The notes under the pieces: generated by a model
What the model saw: the letters and a program-made list of their open reading frames with translations, nothing else
The model's database searches: none
Told to the model about the DNA's origin: nothing
Shown: positions 35,388 through 44,027 of the stretch, piece by piece
Position numbering within the stretch: the stretch's first letter is position 1
Layout of the letters: each line of letters opens with the position of its first letter
Translations under genes and position numbers: made by a program
NCBI RefSeq assembly: GCF_003651225.1
Contig: NZ_RCDB01000002.1
Coordinates: 372,001 to 436,000, forward strand
Direction of reading: 5' to 3'
DNA: 64,000 bases
Origin: Microbacterium telephonicum
GTDB taxonomy: Bacteria; Actinomycetota; Actinomycetes; Actinomycetales; Microbacteriaceae

Positions 35388-36347
35388 TCACTGCCCCGAC
35401 GTGTCGGCGGCGGGCGCGTCGACGCCCAGGATGTCGACGACGAACACGAGCGTCGAGTTGGCGGGTACGGCGCCCGTCGCCTGGTCGCCGTAGCCGAGCT
35501 CCGGCGGGATGACGACGAGGATCTGCGAGCCGACGGTCTGTCCGTCCAGGGCCTGGGCGAAGCCGGGCACGACGGCGTCGAGGCTGAGCGCGGTCGAGGC
35601 GCCCTTCTCCCAGGTGGAGTCGAAGACCTTCTTGTCGGCCCAGTTCACGCCGGTGTACTGCACCCGGATCGCGTCGCCCGCGCCCACCTTCTCGCCGTCG
35701 CCCTTCTTCAGCACCTCGGCGGCGAGGTCCTGCGGCGGCGCACCGTCGGGGATGATGATGCCGGGCCGGCCGTCGGGGGCCAGCACGACGGCCGGCATCC
35801 CGCGACGGTCGTTGTACTGCGGGGCGCCGTCGGCGGCGGCCTTGTAGACCTTCTGCACGTCCATCACGACGGCGATCGACTGACCCTCCTGGATGTCCCA
35901 GTTCGCGGCGGCCTGTTCGGACAGCTGGTCGTAAGGCACGGCGCCCACGATCCGCGACCCCTCGGTGGCGCAGTCGAGCATCGTGGCGAAGCCGGCGTAA
36001 TCGGTGGTCCAGAAGTCCACCGAGCGCACCGGGGTGACCGTCTCGAGGATGGGCGCGCCGGTCGCGCCGTTCGCGATCGCGATCGAGAAGACCACGTCCT
36101 GCGTCTGGGCGGTGACGACGGGGCCCTCGCCGACCGTCTCGTCGGTGAACGACGTCGACTGCGCGTACACCGGGTCGGTGAGCGAGATCGTGGGGCTGCC
36201 CGGCTCGCCGCCCGCCTTCACGAGCCCGAGGGCGCTCGATCCCGCGTCGGGACGCTCGCATCCCGCGGCGGCGGGAGCCGAGGAGCAGCCCACGAGGGCG
36301 AGGGCGGAGAGGCCGACGACGGCGATGACAGCGGGGATACGACGCAC
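35388..36347 (-). CDS. FKBP-type peptidyl-prolyl isomerase lipoprotein
   Basis: 319 residues. A lipoprotein signal peptide ends in LALVGC (lipobox Cys at 20). The C-terminal FKBP domain (about 215-310) shows VQYTGVNWADKKVFDSTWEKG, VPGFAQALDGQTVGSQILVVIPPELGYG (in parts) and STLVFVVDILGV, with most active-site aromatics. The preceding 180 residues look like a second, degenerate FKBP-like module. It should act outside the membrane as a prolyl isomerase/foldase. The GTG start is 6 bases after a TAGACT embedded in the trmI 3' end. Confidence 0.9.
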   Translation of the reverse strand: MRRIPAVIAVVGLSALALVGCSSAPAAAGCERPDAGSSALGLVKAGGEPGSPTISLTDPVYAQSTSFTDETVGEGPVVTAQTQDVVFSIAIANGATGAPILETVTPVRSVDFWTTDYAGFATMLDCATEGSRIVGAVPYDQLSEQAAANWDIQEGQSIAVVMDVQKVYKAAADGAPQYNDRRGMPAVVLAPDGRPGIIIPDGAPPQDLAAEVLKKGDGEKVGAGDAIRVQYTGVNWADKKVFDSTWEKGASTALSLDAVVPGFAQALDGQTVGSQILVVIPPELGYGDQATGAVPANSTLVFVVDILGVDAPAADTSGQ

Positions 36348-36351
36348 CGCG

Positions 36352-37383
36352 TCAGTCTACGGCGTCGGTTTCGGTGTCCTCTGCACCGTCCGCTCCACGG
36401 CCCGCCTGCCGGGCGCCCTCTCGGGCGCGCTCGGCTTCGCGCACGCGCTTGCGCAGGTTCTTGTCGGTGATCGCACGATCGCCGACGGCTCCCGGCGTCC
36501 ACATCTCGACGTCTTCGTCGGCGTAGCTCGGCTTCTTCAGCGCCCGGCGGCGCACATCGGGCGGCACGGCGCCGGGGGCGAGGCGGCGGGCGGTGATGAG
36601 GAAGCCGGTGTGGGCGACCATCCGGTGGTCGGGACGCACCGCGAGACCCTCCACGTGCCAACCGCGCACCATCGTCTCGGTGGCCTCGGGCTCGGTGAAC
36701 AGCCCCGTGGCGCGGATGTACTCGGCGACACGGCTGAGCTGGGTGGCCGTCGCGATGTAGCAGAGCACGACGCCGCCGGGGGTCAGCGCGTCGGCGACCA
36801 CGTCGATGCACTCCCAGGGCGCGAGCATGTCGAGCACGACGCGGTCGACGGATGCCGGTTCCACCTCGTCGGGGAGGGCCTCGACGAGGTCGCCGACGAC
36901 GACCTTCCAGGTGTCGGGGGCGTGACCGAGGTAGGTCTCCACGTTCGCCTCGGCGACCTGCGCGAACTCCTCGCGCCGCTCGAACGAGGTGAGCGCGCCC
37001 TGCGCGCCGATGGCGCGCAGCAGCCACAGCGACAACGCGCCGGACCCGACGCCGGCTTCGACCACGCGCGCGCCGGGGAAGATGTCGGCTGCGGCGAGGA
37101 TCTGCGCCGCGTCCTTCGGGTAGACGATCGCCGCGCCGCGCGGCATCGACATCACGAAGTCGCGCAGCAGGGGCCGCAGCGCGAGGTACTCGTGGTCGCC
37201 GCTGTTGGTGACCACGGAGCCGTCGGGCTGCCCGACGAGATTCTCGTGCTTGAGCACGCCGTGGTGGGTGTGCAGTTCGCCGCCCTCGCGGAGCGTCACG
37301 GTGTGCAGCCGCCCCTTGGGGCCGGTCAGCTGCACGCGGTCGCCGTAGCGGAACGGTCCGGCGGGTCTCAGATCGACGTTCAT
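36352..37383 (-). CDS. trmI: tRNA (adenine-58-N1) methyltransferase
   Basis: 343 residues. Methylates A58 in the T loop of tRNAs. The N-terminal beta domain (about 1-90) and the conserved IYPKDAAQIL stretch precede the SAM-binding motif VVEAGVGSGALSLWLLRAIG and LDMLAPWECIDV. The C terminus carries an extra charged tail rich in Arg, Ala and Asp. The ATG overlaps the HAD gene stop by 4 bases. In mycobacteria this gene borders the Pup-proteasome cluster. Confidence 0.93.
   Translation of the reverse strand: MNVDLRPAGPFRYGDRVQLTGPKGRLHTVTLREGGELHTHHGVLKHENLVGQPDGSVVTNSGDHEYLALRPLLRDFVMSMPRGAAIVYPKDAAQILAAADIFPGARVVEAGVGSGALSLWLLRAIGAQGALTSFERREEFAQVAEANVETYLGHAPDTWKVVVGDLVEALPDEVEPASVDRVVLDMLAPWECIDVVADALTPGGVVLCYIATATQLSRVAEYIRATGLFTEPEATETMVRGWHVEGLAVRPDHRMVAHTGFLITARRLAPGAVPPDVRRRALKKPSYADEDVEMWTPGAVGDRAITDKNLRKRVREAERAREGARQAGRGADGAEDTETDAVD
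36354..36359 (-). promoter_or_regulatory. Leaderless -10 TAGACT for FKBP, inside the trmI stop region
   Basis: TAGACT is made by the last sense codons and stop of trmI (GTA GAC TGA); GTG of FKBP follows after 6 bases. Confidence 0.55.
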
Positions 37384-38072
37384 CGGGTCACCTCGGTGGT
37401 GCGGGCGGCGCGGTGGGCCGCGTGGAATTCGGCGAGGTCGGCGGGGGTCCGCCCCTCGAGCGTGGGCCAGACGGCATCCGCACCGGCGCCGGTCAGCGAC
37501 ACCATCAGCGGGATCCCGACCGTGGCGACGCCCGCGGCCACGGCCGCGCGCACCCCGGTGGGCGAGTCCTCGAGGGCGACGGCGTCGGCGGGGTCGACGT
37601 CCAGCTGCGCGCACGCCTGCAGGTACGGGTCGGGGAAGGGCTTGGGCCGGGTGACCTCGTCGCCGGCGACGACGAGGTCGAAGGCGTCGAAGCCCATCTG
37701 CCCCGCGACCGTGTCGGCCATGCTGCGCAGCGACATCGTCACCAGCGCCGTGCGCACACCCGCCTCCTTCAGCTGCGCGAGCAGCTCGCGCGCACCAGGC
37801 CGGAACGGGTTGCCCTGCTCGGCGAGCGTCCGGCTCACGGCGTCGGAGAGGTGGTCGACGATGTCCGTCACCGACATCCGCACTCCCGCCTCCTGCAGGA
37901 TCTCGGCAGAGCGCTCGAGGCCGCTGCCGACGAGGGTGAGCGCCTGCTCGTGGGTCCAGGTGCCGCCGAAGCTCTCCACGAGCGCGGTCTCGGCGGCCAT
38001 CCAGTAGCCCTCCGTGTCGACGAGGGTGCCGTCCATGTCCCAGAGGACCGCGGCGGGGAGCGCGGAAGTCAT
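37380..38072 (-). CDS. HAD-family hydrolase (beta-phosphoglucomutase/phosphatase-like)
   Basis: 230 residues. Haloacid-dehalogenase fold with motif I LWDMDGTLVDTE (nucleophile and acid Asp), a helical cap, motif II ALVTMS, motif III RPKPFPDPY with Lys, and motif IV LEDSPTGVRAAVAAG. Acts on small phosphorylated metabolites; the substrate is not predictable. It is translated ahead of trmI in the same operon (ATGA overlap). Confidence 0.9.
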   Translation of the reverse strand: MTSALPAAVLWDMDGTLVDTEGYWMAAETALVESFGGTWTHEQALTLVGSGLERSAEILQEAGVRMSVTDIVDHLSDAVSRTLAEQGNPFRPGARELLAQLKEAGVRTALVTMSLRSMADTVAGQMGFDAFDLVVAGDEVTRPKPFPDPYLQACAQLDVDPADAVALEDSPTGVRAAVAAGVATVGIPLMVSLTGAGADAVWPTLEGRTPADLAEFHAAHRAARTTEVTR

Positions 38073-38125
38073 CCGTCCATCGTCCCACAGCCGCGCCGCG
38101 CCGCCCCGGCGCGGTGCGCGGGGCG

Positions 38126-38131
38126 TATCGT
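38126..38131 (+). promoter_or_regulatory. -10 hexamer TATCGT for the PAC2 gene
   Basis: TATCGT 31 bases before the GTG; the leader carries AAGGAG at 38153-38158. Confidence 0.4.
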
Positions 38132-38162
38132 GGGGGAACCGCACGGGAACGGAAGGAGCGGG

Positions 38163-39026
38163 GTGGACACACTCGGAGACCGCGTGCTCGTCGTCGCCTT
38201 CGACGGCTGGAACGACGCGGGCGAGGCCGCCTCGGCCGCCGCCGCGCACATCCGCACGCAGGGGTCGTACGACTCCGTGTTCACCGTCGACCCCGAGCTG
38301 TACTTCGACTACCAGTACACGCGGCCGCAGATCCGCATGGAAGCCGACGGCGCGCGCTCGCTGGTGTGGCCGGACACGACGCTGTGGCGACCGAAGCGGC
38401 GCAAGAGCACCCCCGGTCTGTGGCTGCTGACCGGGGTCGAGCCCGCCCGCGCCTGGCAGGGGTTCGTCTCCGAGCTCGTGGATGCGGCCCTCAGCGAGGA
38501 CATCACCGGGATCGTCGCGCTCGGCTCGATGATGTCGGATGTGCCCCACACGCGGCCGATCTCGGTGTTCGCGGGCACCGACAACGAGAAGCTGCGCGTC
38601 GCGCTCGAACTCGAGCGCCCGACCTACGAGGGGCCGGTCGGCATCCTGTCGGTGCTGACGACGGCCGCCGAGGCGGCGGGCATCCCGACGGCGGCCCTGT
38701 GGGCGAGCGTCCCGCACTACGTCGCCGGCCACACGCCCTCGCCGAAGGCGACCCTCGCGCTGCTCGACCGTCTCGCAGACCTCACCGGCGCCGACGTCTT
38801 CCGCGGCGAGCTGCCCGCGGAGGCCCTGGCCTGGGAGGCCTCGATCGACGCCGCCGCGGCGGACGACGAGGAGATGACCGAGTACATCCACCAGCTCGAG
38901 CAGACCCGCGACACCTGGGACTCCCCCGAGGCGTCGGGCGATGCGATCGCCCAGGAGTTCGAGCGGTACCTGCGGCGCGGCGGCGACGGCCCCACCAAGC
39001 CCGGGCGCGACGACCCGCGCCGCTGA
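38163..39026 (+). CDS. PAC2 family protein
   Basis: 287 residues. The PAC2 fold is known from proteasome-assembly chaperones, but many bacteria encode it without known role. Landmarks are VVAFDGWNDAGEAAS at the N terminus, the conserved LLTGVEPARAW, IVALGSMMSDVPHTRP and LWASVPHYVAGHTPSPKATLALL. The C-terminal 50 residues are charged and helical. The GTG at 38163 has AAGGAG 4 bases upstream. Function not assigned. Confidence 0.88.
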   Translation: MDTLGDRVLVVAFDGWNDAGEAASAAAAHIRTQGSYDSVFTVDPELYFDYQYTRPQIRMEADGARSLVWPDTTLWRPKRRKSTPGLWLLTGVEPARAWQGFVSELVDAALSEDITGIVALGSMMSDVPHTRPISVFAGTDNEKLRVALELERPTYEGPVGILSVLTTAAEAAGIPTAALWASVPHYVAGHTPSPKATLALLDRLADLTGADVFRGELPAEALAWEASIDAAAADDEEMTEYIHQLEQTRDTWDSPEASGDAIAQEFERYLRRGGDGPTKPGRDDPRR

Positions 39027-39082
39027 TCGCCGTCCCGGACGACCGCCGCTGCGAGGTCGGGGCACGCGCAGGGCATCGCGGG

Positions 39083-39088
39083 TAGACT
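39083..39088 (+). promoter_or_regulatory. -10 hexamer TAGACT for valS
   Basis: TAGACT about 65 bases before the valS ATG. No T-box or leader peptide is recognisable in the leader. Confidence 0.45.
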
Positions 39089-39152
39089 GGCCCGACACCC
39101 CACACTCAGGCACGCTCACACAGTGCCGCACATATCCGCTCGAGGAGCCCTC

Positions 39153-41729
39153 ATGTCGAACGCGCACATTCCCGACAAGCCCGCCCTGGAGGGCCTCGAG
39201 CAGAAGTGGGACGCCGCATGGGCGTCGCAGGGCACCTACCTGTTCGACCGCGACGCCGCCAAGGCGAAGGGCCGCGCGGGGGTCTTCTCCGTCGACACGC
39301 CGCCCCCGACGGCATCCGGATCGCTGCACATCGGCCACGTCTTCAGCTACACGCACACTGACGTGAAGGCGCGTTTCGAGCGGATGCGGGGCAAGACGGT
39401 GTTCTATCCGATGGGGTGGGACGACAACGGTCTGCCCACCGAGCGCCGCGTGCAGAACTACTACGGTGTGCGCTGCGACACGTCGCTGACCTACGACCCC
39501 GACTTCACGCCGCCGTTCCGCGGCGATGCCAAGAGCCTGAAGCCTGCCGACCAGGTGCCCATCAGCCGTCGCAACTTCATCGAGCTGTGCGAGGAGCTGA
39601 CCCTCGAGGACGAGAAGACGTTCGAGTCGCTGTTCCGCCAGCTCGCCCTCTCGGTCGACTGGACGCAGACCTACCGCACGATCTCGGACGACACGATCCG
39701 CATCAGCCAGCTCGCCTTCCTGCGCAACATCGAGCGCGGCGAGGCCTACCAGTCCCTCGCCCCGACGCTGTGGGACATCGACTTCCGTTCCGCGATCGCG
39801 CAGGCCGAACTCGAGGACCGCGACCAGCAGGCGTCGTACCACCGCATCGCGTTCCACAAGAGCGACGGCTCCGGCGACATCCACATCGAGACGACGCGAC
39901 CCGAGCTGCTTCCCGCCTGCGTCGCGCTCGTCGCCAACCCCGACGACGAGCGCTATCGCCCGTACTTCGGGCAGACCGTGCGCACCCCGATCTTCGACGT
40001 CGAGGTGCCGATCCTCGCCCACCCGCTCGCCCAGCAGGACAAGGGCTCGGGCATCGCCATGATCTGTACGTTCGGCGACGTCACCGACATCATCTGGTGG
40101 CGCGAACTCGACCTGCCCAACCGCACGATCCTCGGCCCCGACGGCCGCGTCCTCGCCGACGCCCCCGACGTCCTCGTCACGGATGCCGCCCGCGCGGCCT
40201 ACGCCGAGCTGGCCGGCAAGACGGTCTTCAGTGCGAAGAAGCGCATGGTCGAGCTGCTGCAGGAGTCGGGCGAGCTGCTCGAGGTCTCCAAGCCCTTCAC
40301 CCACCCGGTGAAGTTCTACGAGAAGGGCGACCGGCCGCTGGAGATCGTCTCGACGCGTCAGTGGTACCTGCGCAACGGCGCCCGCGACGCGGCGCTGCGC
40401 GAGAAGCTCATCGCCCTCGGTGCGGGGATGGACTGGCACCCCGACTTCATGCGCGTGCGGTACGAGAACTGGACGAACGGCCTCACCGGCGACTGGCTCG
40501 TCTCGCGCCAGCGGTTCTTCGGCGTCCCGATCCCGGTCTGGTACGGCCTCGACGAGAACGGCGAGCGGGACTACGACCGCGTCATCGTGCCGGATGCCGC
40601 CACCCTTCCGATCGACCCGACGACCGACACCCCCGCCGGGTTCACCGAGGACCAGCGCGGCGTGCCGGGCGGCTTCGACGCCGAACGCGACATCTTCGAC
40701 ACGTGGGCGACCTCGTCGCTGACCCCGCAGCTCGCCGGCGGCTGGGAGCGCGATCCGGAGCTGTGGGGCCTCGTCGCGCCGTTCGACGTGCGCCCCCAGG
40801 GTCAGGACATCATCCGCACGTGGCTGTTCTCCACGATGCTGCGCTCCGCCCTCGAGGACGACCGGGCGCCGTGGGCGCACGCCGCGATCTCGGGTTTCAT
40901 CGTCGACCCCGACCGCAAGAAGATGTCGAAGTCGAAGGGCAACGTCGTCACGCCGGCCGACATCCTCGACCAGCACGGCACCGACGCGGTGCGCTACTGG
41001 GCCGCCTCCAGCCGGCTCGGCGCCGACGCCGCCTTCGACCCGCAGAATCCGACGCAGGTCAAGATCGGCCGACGCCTGGCCATCAAGGTGCTCAACGCCG
41101 CCAAGTTCGTGCTCTCCTTCCCGGTGCCCGAGGGCGCCCGCATCACGCACGCCCTCGATGCCGCGATGCTCGCCTCCCTCGACCGGGTCGTGCGCGACGC
41201 GACGGCCGCGTTCGAGGCGTTCGACCACGCCCGCGCGCTCGAGGTCACCGAGGCGTTCTTCTGGACGTTCTGCGACGACTACCTCGAGCTCGTCAAGGAG
41301 CGCGCCTACAACCAGACGGATGCCGGCCAGGCCTCGGCCGCGCTCGCTCTGCGTCTCGCGCTGTCGACGCTGCTTCGCTTGCTCGCGCCGGTGCTCGCCT
41401 TCGCCGCCGAGGAGTCGTGGTCGTGGTTCGAGGAGGGCTCGGTGCACACCGCCGCCTGGCCTGAGCCGCTCGGGATCGAGGGCGACCCGGCGCTGCTGAA
41501 GACCGTCGGCGAGGCGCTCATCGGCATCCGCCGCGCCAAGACCGAGGCCAAGGCGTCGCAGAAGACCCCCGTCGCGTCGATCGTGCTGGCCGGTCCCGCA
41601 GCCGAGCTGGAGACCCTCCGCGCCGCGGAGGGCGACCTCAAGGCGGTGGGACGCATCGCCGAGGTGTCGTACTCCGTCGCCGACGAGCTCACCGTCAGCG
41701 AGATCGTGCTCGCCCCGCAGGAGGCATGA
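39153..41729 (+). CDS. valS: Valyl-tRNA synthetase
   Basis: 858-residue class I synthetase charging tRNA-Val. HIGH motif in SGSLHIGHVFSYTHTD, the LPTERRVQNYYGV stretch, the CP1 editing domain in the middle, and KMSKSKGN near residue 590. The anticodon-binding helices follow; no long C-terminal coiled coil is visible, consistent with the shorter actinobacterial form. ATG at 39153 with GAGGAG 5 bases upstream is preferred to an in-frame GTG at 39123. Confidence 0.96.
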   Translation: MSNAHIPDKPALEGLEQKWDAAWASQGTYLFDRDAAKAKGRAGVFSVDTPPPTASGSLHIGHVFSYTHTDVKARFERMRGKTVFYPMGWDDNGLPTERRVQNYYGVRCDTSLTYDPDFTPPFRGDAKSLKPADQVPISRRNFIELCEELTLEDEKTFESLFRQLALSVDWTQTYRTISDDTIRISQLAFLRNIERGEAYQSLAPTLWDIDFRSAIAQAELEDRDQQASYHRIAFHKSDGSGDIHIETTRPELLPACVALVANPDDERYRPYFGQTVRTPIFDVEVPILAHPLAQQDKGSGIAMICTFGDVTDIIWWRELDLPNRTILGPDGRVLADAPDVLVTDAARAAYAELAGKTVFSAKKRMVELLQESGELLEVSKPFTHPVKFYEKGDRPLEIVSTRQWYLRNGARDAALREKLIALGAGMDWHPDFMRVRYENWTNGLTGDWLVSRQRFFGVPIPVWYGLDENGERDYDRVIVPDAATLPIDPTTDTPAGFTEDQRGVPGGFDAERDIFDTWATSSLTPQLAGGWERDPELWGLVAPFDVRPQGQDIIRTWLFSTMLRSALEDDRAPWAHAAISGFIVDPDRKKMSKSKGNVVTPADILDQHGTDAVRYWAASSRLGADAAFDPQNPTQVKIGRRLAIKVLNAAKFVLSFPVPEGARITHALDAAMLASLDRVVRDATAAFEAFDHARALEVTEAFFWTFCDDYLELVKERAYNQTDAGQASAALALRLALSTLLRLLAPVLAFAAEESWSWFEEGSVHTAAWPEPLGIEGDPALLKTVGEALIGIRRAKTEAKASQKTPVASIVLAGPAAELETLRAAEGDLKAVGRIAEVSYSVADELTVSEIVLAPQEA

Positions 41730-41968
41730 TGCAGCTCGGCACGCGGTGGACCGCGGGCGCTCAGCCGCCCGCGGCCGTTCCGCCGGTGCTGCACGCGCAG
41801 CTCGCCGCGGTCGAGGCCGCGCTGTCGCCCGAGGATCCGGCGCCCCGCTGGACGCTGACCTTCCTGGAGGGGCGGCCGATCGCCGAGCTCGACACCGGCG
41901 TCACCGTCGCCCTCACCGCGACGGGCGAGGTCGTCGTCGGACACATCGACGACGACCCGCTCGACTGA
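41729..41968 (+). CDS. Small acidic protein downstream of valS, unknown
   Basis: 79 residues (80 if the overlapping ATG at 41726 is used; ATGATG). AGGAGG precedes the second ATG by 4 bases. The protein is soluble, Ala/Pro-rich at the start and ends in an acidic GHIDDDPLD. I do not recognise the family. It overlaps or abuts the valS stop, so it is co-translated with valS; codon use is like its neighbours. The stop lies within a terminator palindrome shared with the convergent gene. Confidence 0.65.
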   Translation: MQLGTRWTAGAQPPAAVPPVLHAQLAAVEAALSPEDPAPRWTLTFLEGRPIAELDTGVTVALTATGEVVVGHIDDDPLD

Positions 41969-41989
41969 CGCGGAGCCGCGTCAGTCGAG
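41960..41989. terminator. Palindromic terminator containing both convergent stop codons
   Basis: Perfect 14-bp arms 41960-41973/41976-41989 with a 2-base loop. It includes the TGA of the small gene and the TGA of the MFS gene on the other strand. Confidence 0.75.
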
Positions 41990-43324
41990 GGCGGACGCCG
42001 TCGCCGCGGCTTCCGCCTCGGCGTGCGCCTCGCGCGTGCCGACGATGAGCAACCGCACCGCCACCAGGGTCGTCACGATCGCGACCGCCCCGCCGACGAT
42101 CAGCGGCAGCCGCAGATCGATGCGTGCGACCCAGCCGCCCAGCATCGTCGCCAGCGGGAACATGCCCCAGGTGAGCGTGCGGATGACTCCCAGCACCCGC
42201 CCGAACAGTTCGGCGGGCACGATCTGCTGCCGCAGGCTCCCCCACGGCACGTTCCAGATCGCGACGGCGAACGCGCTGATCGCGAACGCGGTGACGGCCG
42301 ACCACACCTCCGGCGCCAGCCCGGTCGCCAGCAGCATCGTGCCGCTGAGCAGCGTCGCAGAGAACATGACGAGCCCGCGGCCGAAACGGGCGACCAGCCG
42401 TGCGGCGATGAGGGAGCCGAGCAGCGCCCCCGCCCCGATACCGGCCGTGACGAAGCCGATGCCGTACGTCGGCACGGCCATCGTCTGCAGGAAGAACAGC
42501 ACGATCGGCGCCTGCGCGAACGACAGGCACGAGCCGATGATCGAGGTGAACAGCACCATCGCGCGCAGGTAGCGGTGTCGCGCGAGGAAGCGGAGGGCGT
42601 CGCGCAGGATCGCCCGGGCAGGTGCGACCGGTGCCGTGACGGGCTCCGCGACGACGCCGGTCGCCAGATCCGGCGCGTCGCTGGAGGCGGGTGCGCGCCG
42701 CAGGGCACGTGCCGCCGTCACCGGCAGCAGAAGTGCCAGCACGATCGGGGCGAGGTAGCCGACGGCCCCGGTCCACAGTGGCAGAGCGAGCGAGACCGCG
42801 AAAAGCACGCCCGCGATGGGGCTCGCCACGAAGTTGTCGATCGTGATCTGGGCAGCCTGCATCCACCCGTTCGCCCGATCGAGCTGGTCGCGGCGCACCA
42901 CGTTCGGCACGATCGCCATCGTCGCGTTGTCGAAGAGCGTCTCCCCCAGCCCGAACACGAGCGTGCCGATGAGCAGGGACGGCATCGTGAGCCCGCCGGT
43001 GACGGCGAGGACCGCCAACCACAGCGCGACCCCCGCCCGCAGCGTGTTCGCCGCGGCCATCACGATGCGACGGTCGAAGCGGTCGACGATCATCCCCGCC
43101 GGCAGCCCGAAGACGAGCCACGGCACGAAGGCGAGCGCCCCGATCGCCGCGATCGCGACGGGATCCGAGGTGAGGGTGGTCGCGGCCAGCGGCACGGCCG
43201 TGCGGCCGACGCCGTCGGCGAGGTTGCTGAACGCCGAGGCCGTCCACAGCTTGCCGAAGTCGCGGCCGAGACGGGCGGACCGTTCCGGGCGGGTGCTGTC
43301 CTGGGTGCCTGCTTCTACGAACAC
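41981..43324 (-). CDS. MFS efflux transporter (drug/siderophore exporter type)
   Basis: 447-residue MFS protein with twelve hydrophobic helices. The signature [18 protein letters not shown] after helix 2 and the lack of a long central loop match the EntS/MFS_3 exporter branch. An Asp/Pro-rich stretch separates the halves near 215. It begins 9 bases after the stop of the regulator on the same strand, with GAGAGG as ribosome site. It is most likely the pump controlled by that regulator; the exported compound is unknown. Confidence 0.86.
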   Translation of the reverse strand: MFVEAGTQDSTRPERSARLGRDFGKLWTASAFSNLADGVGRTAVPLAATTLTSDPVAIAAIGALAFVPWLVFGLPAGMIVDRFDRRIVMAAANTLRAGVALWLAVLAVTGGLTMPSLLIGTLVFGLGETLFDNATMAIVPNVVRRDQLDRANGWMQAAQITIDNFVASPIAGVLFAVSLALPLWTGAVGYLAPIVLALLLPVTAARALRRAPASSDAPDLATGVVAEPVTAPVAPARAILRDALRFLARHRYLRAMVLFTSIIGSCLSFAQAPIVLFFLQTMAVPTYGIGFVTAGIGAGALLGSLIAARLVARFGRGLVMFSATLLSGTMLLATGLAPEVWSAVTAFAISAFAVAIWNVPWGSLRQQIVPAELFGRVLGVIRTLTWGMFPLATMLGGWVARIDLRLPLIVGGAVAIVTTLVAVRLLIVGTREAHAEAEAAATASALD

Positions 43325-43333
43325 GATGGCCTC

Positions 43334-43939
43334 TCAGAGCTCGTCGGGAAGGGGGAACACATCCGCGCGGATGTTGATGGGGCGCGCCTCGGGGTCGTCC
43401 TGGTCGCGGTAGGTGTCGGAGAACTCGTCCACGACGGCCTGCAGGCGCTCCATCAGCTCGGTCGACTGCGCCGGCGTGAGCCGCACCGTCGACGTGGCGA
43501 TCAGCGCCTCATCGAGTTCGGGCAGGTCGGCCGCGCTCATGCTCTGAGCGACGTACCGCATCAGCTGCTGGTGGCGGCGATTGAGGAACTCGGTCATGAC
43601 GACCTGCGACGCGGCGCGTCCGGACGGCGTCCCGAGGGCGTCGGGGTTCGTGAACGACACGCCTCCCCGAGGGCGCTCCCACCAGCGCTCCCGCGCCGAA
43701 CCCTTCCCACGCACCTCACGGATGAGGTCGTGCTTCGCGAGCGCGCGCAGATGGTAGCTCGTCGATCCCGACGACTCCCCCGTCATCTCGGCAAGACGCG
43801 ACGCCGTCTGCGCGCCGTGCTGCGCGAGGATGTCGTACATCTGCACCCGCAGCGGGTGCGCGAGGGCCTTGAGAGCGCCCGCGTCGAGAGTGCGCATCGG
43901 GGCGGTGGCGTCGGGGTCCGGTGCTGTGGTGTCGGTCAC
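43334..43939 (-). CDS. ArsR-like winged-helix regulator of the MFS pump
   Basis: 201 residues. The N-terminal winged helix (about 15-90) reads LKALAHPLRVQMYDILAQHGAQTASRLAEMTG (in parts), then SSGSTSYHLRALAKHDLI as recognition helix, then a basic wing KGSARERWWERP. The C-terminal half is helical and probably dimerises or binds ligand. GTG at 43939 follows TATCTT by 6 bases (leaderless). Two palindromes at 43942-43988 flank the promoter, consistent with autoregulation. Confidence 0.86.
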   Translation of the reverse strand: MTDTTAPDPDATAPMRTLDAGALKALAHPLRVQMYDILAQHGAQTASRLAEMTGESSGSTSYHLRALAKHDLIREVRGKGSARERWWERPRGGVSFTNPDALGTPSGRAASQVVMTEFLNRRHQQLMRYVAQSMSAADLPELDEALIATSTVRLTPAQSTELMERLQAVVDEFSDTYRDQDDPEARPINIRADVFPLPDEL

Positions 43940-43941
43940 AA

Positions 43942-43988
43942 TGCAAAGATAGCTTTGCAAAGACACGTATGCAAGCATTTCTTTGCAT
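43942..43988. promoter_or_regulatory. Twin palindromic operators of the regulator-pump operon
   Basis: Operator 1: TGCAAAG-ATAG-CTTTGCA (43942-43959), covering the -10 TATCTT (minus, 43946-43951). Operator 2: ATGCAA-N8-TTGCAT (43969-43988). Centres are 28 bases apart. Both use the half-site ATGCAAAG. The divergent dcp promoter at 44016 starts 28 bases beyond. Confidence 0.65.
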
Positions 43989-44015
43989 CCGTGTCGGCAC
44001 CCTCCGGCGGGTGAA

Positions 44016-44021
44016 TACGCT
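44016..44021 (+). promoter_or_regulatory. Leaderless -10 TACGCT for dcp
   Basis: TACGCT, 6 bases, then ATG at 44028; it decides the start against an upstream in-frame ATG at 43983. Confidence 0.55.
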
Positions 44022-44027
44022 GGGAGC

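Noticed and set aside
39089..39152. T-box or attenuator leader before valS
   Set aside because: The leader is about 60 bases with no specifier loop, antiterminator or terminator stem visible.
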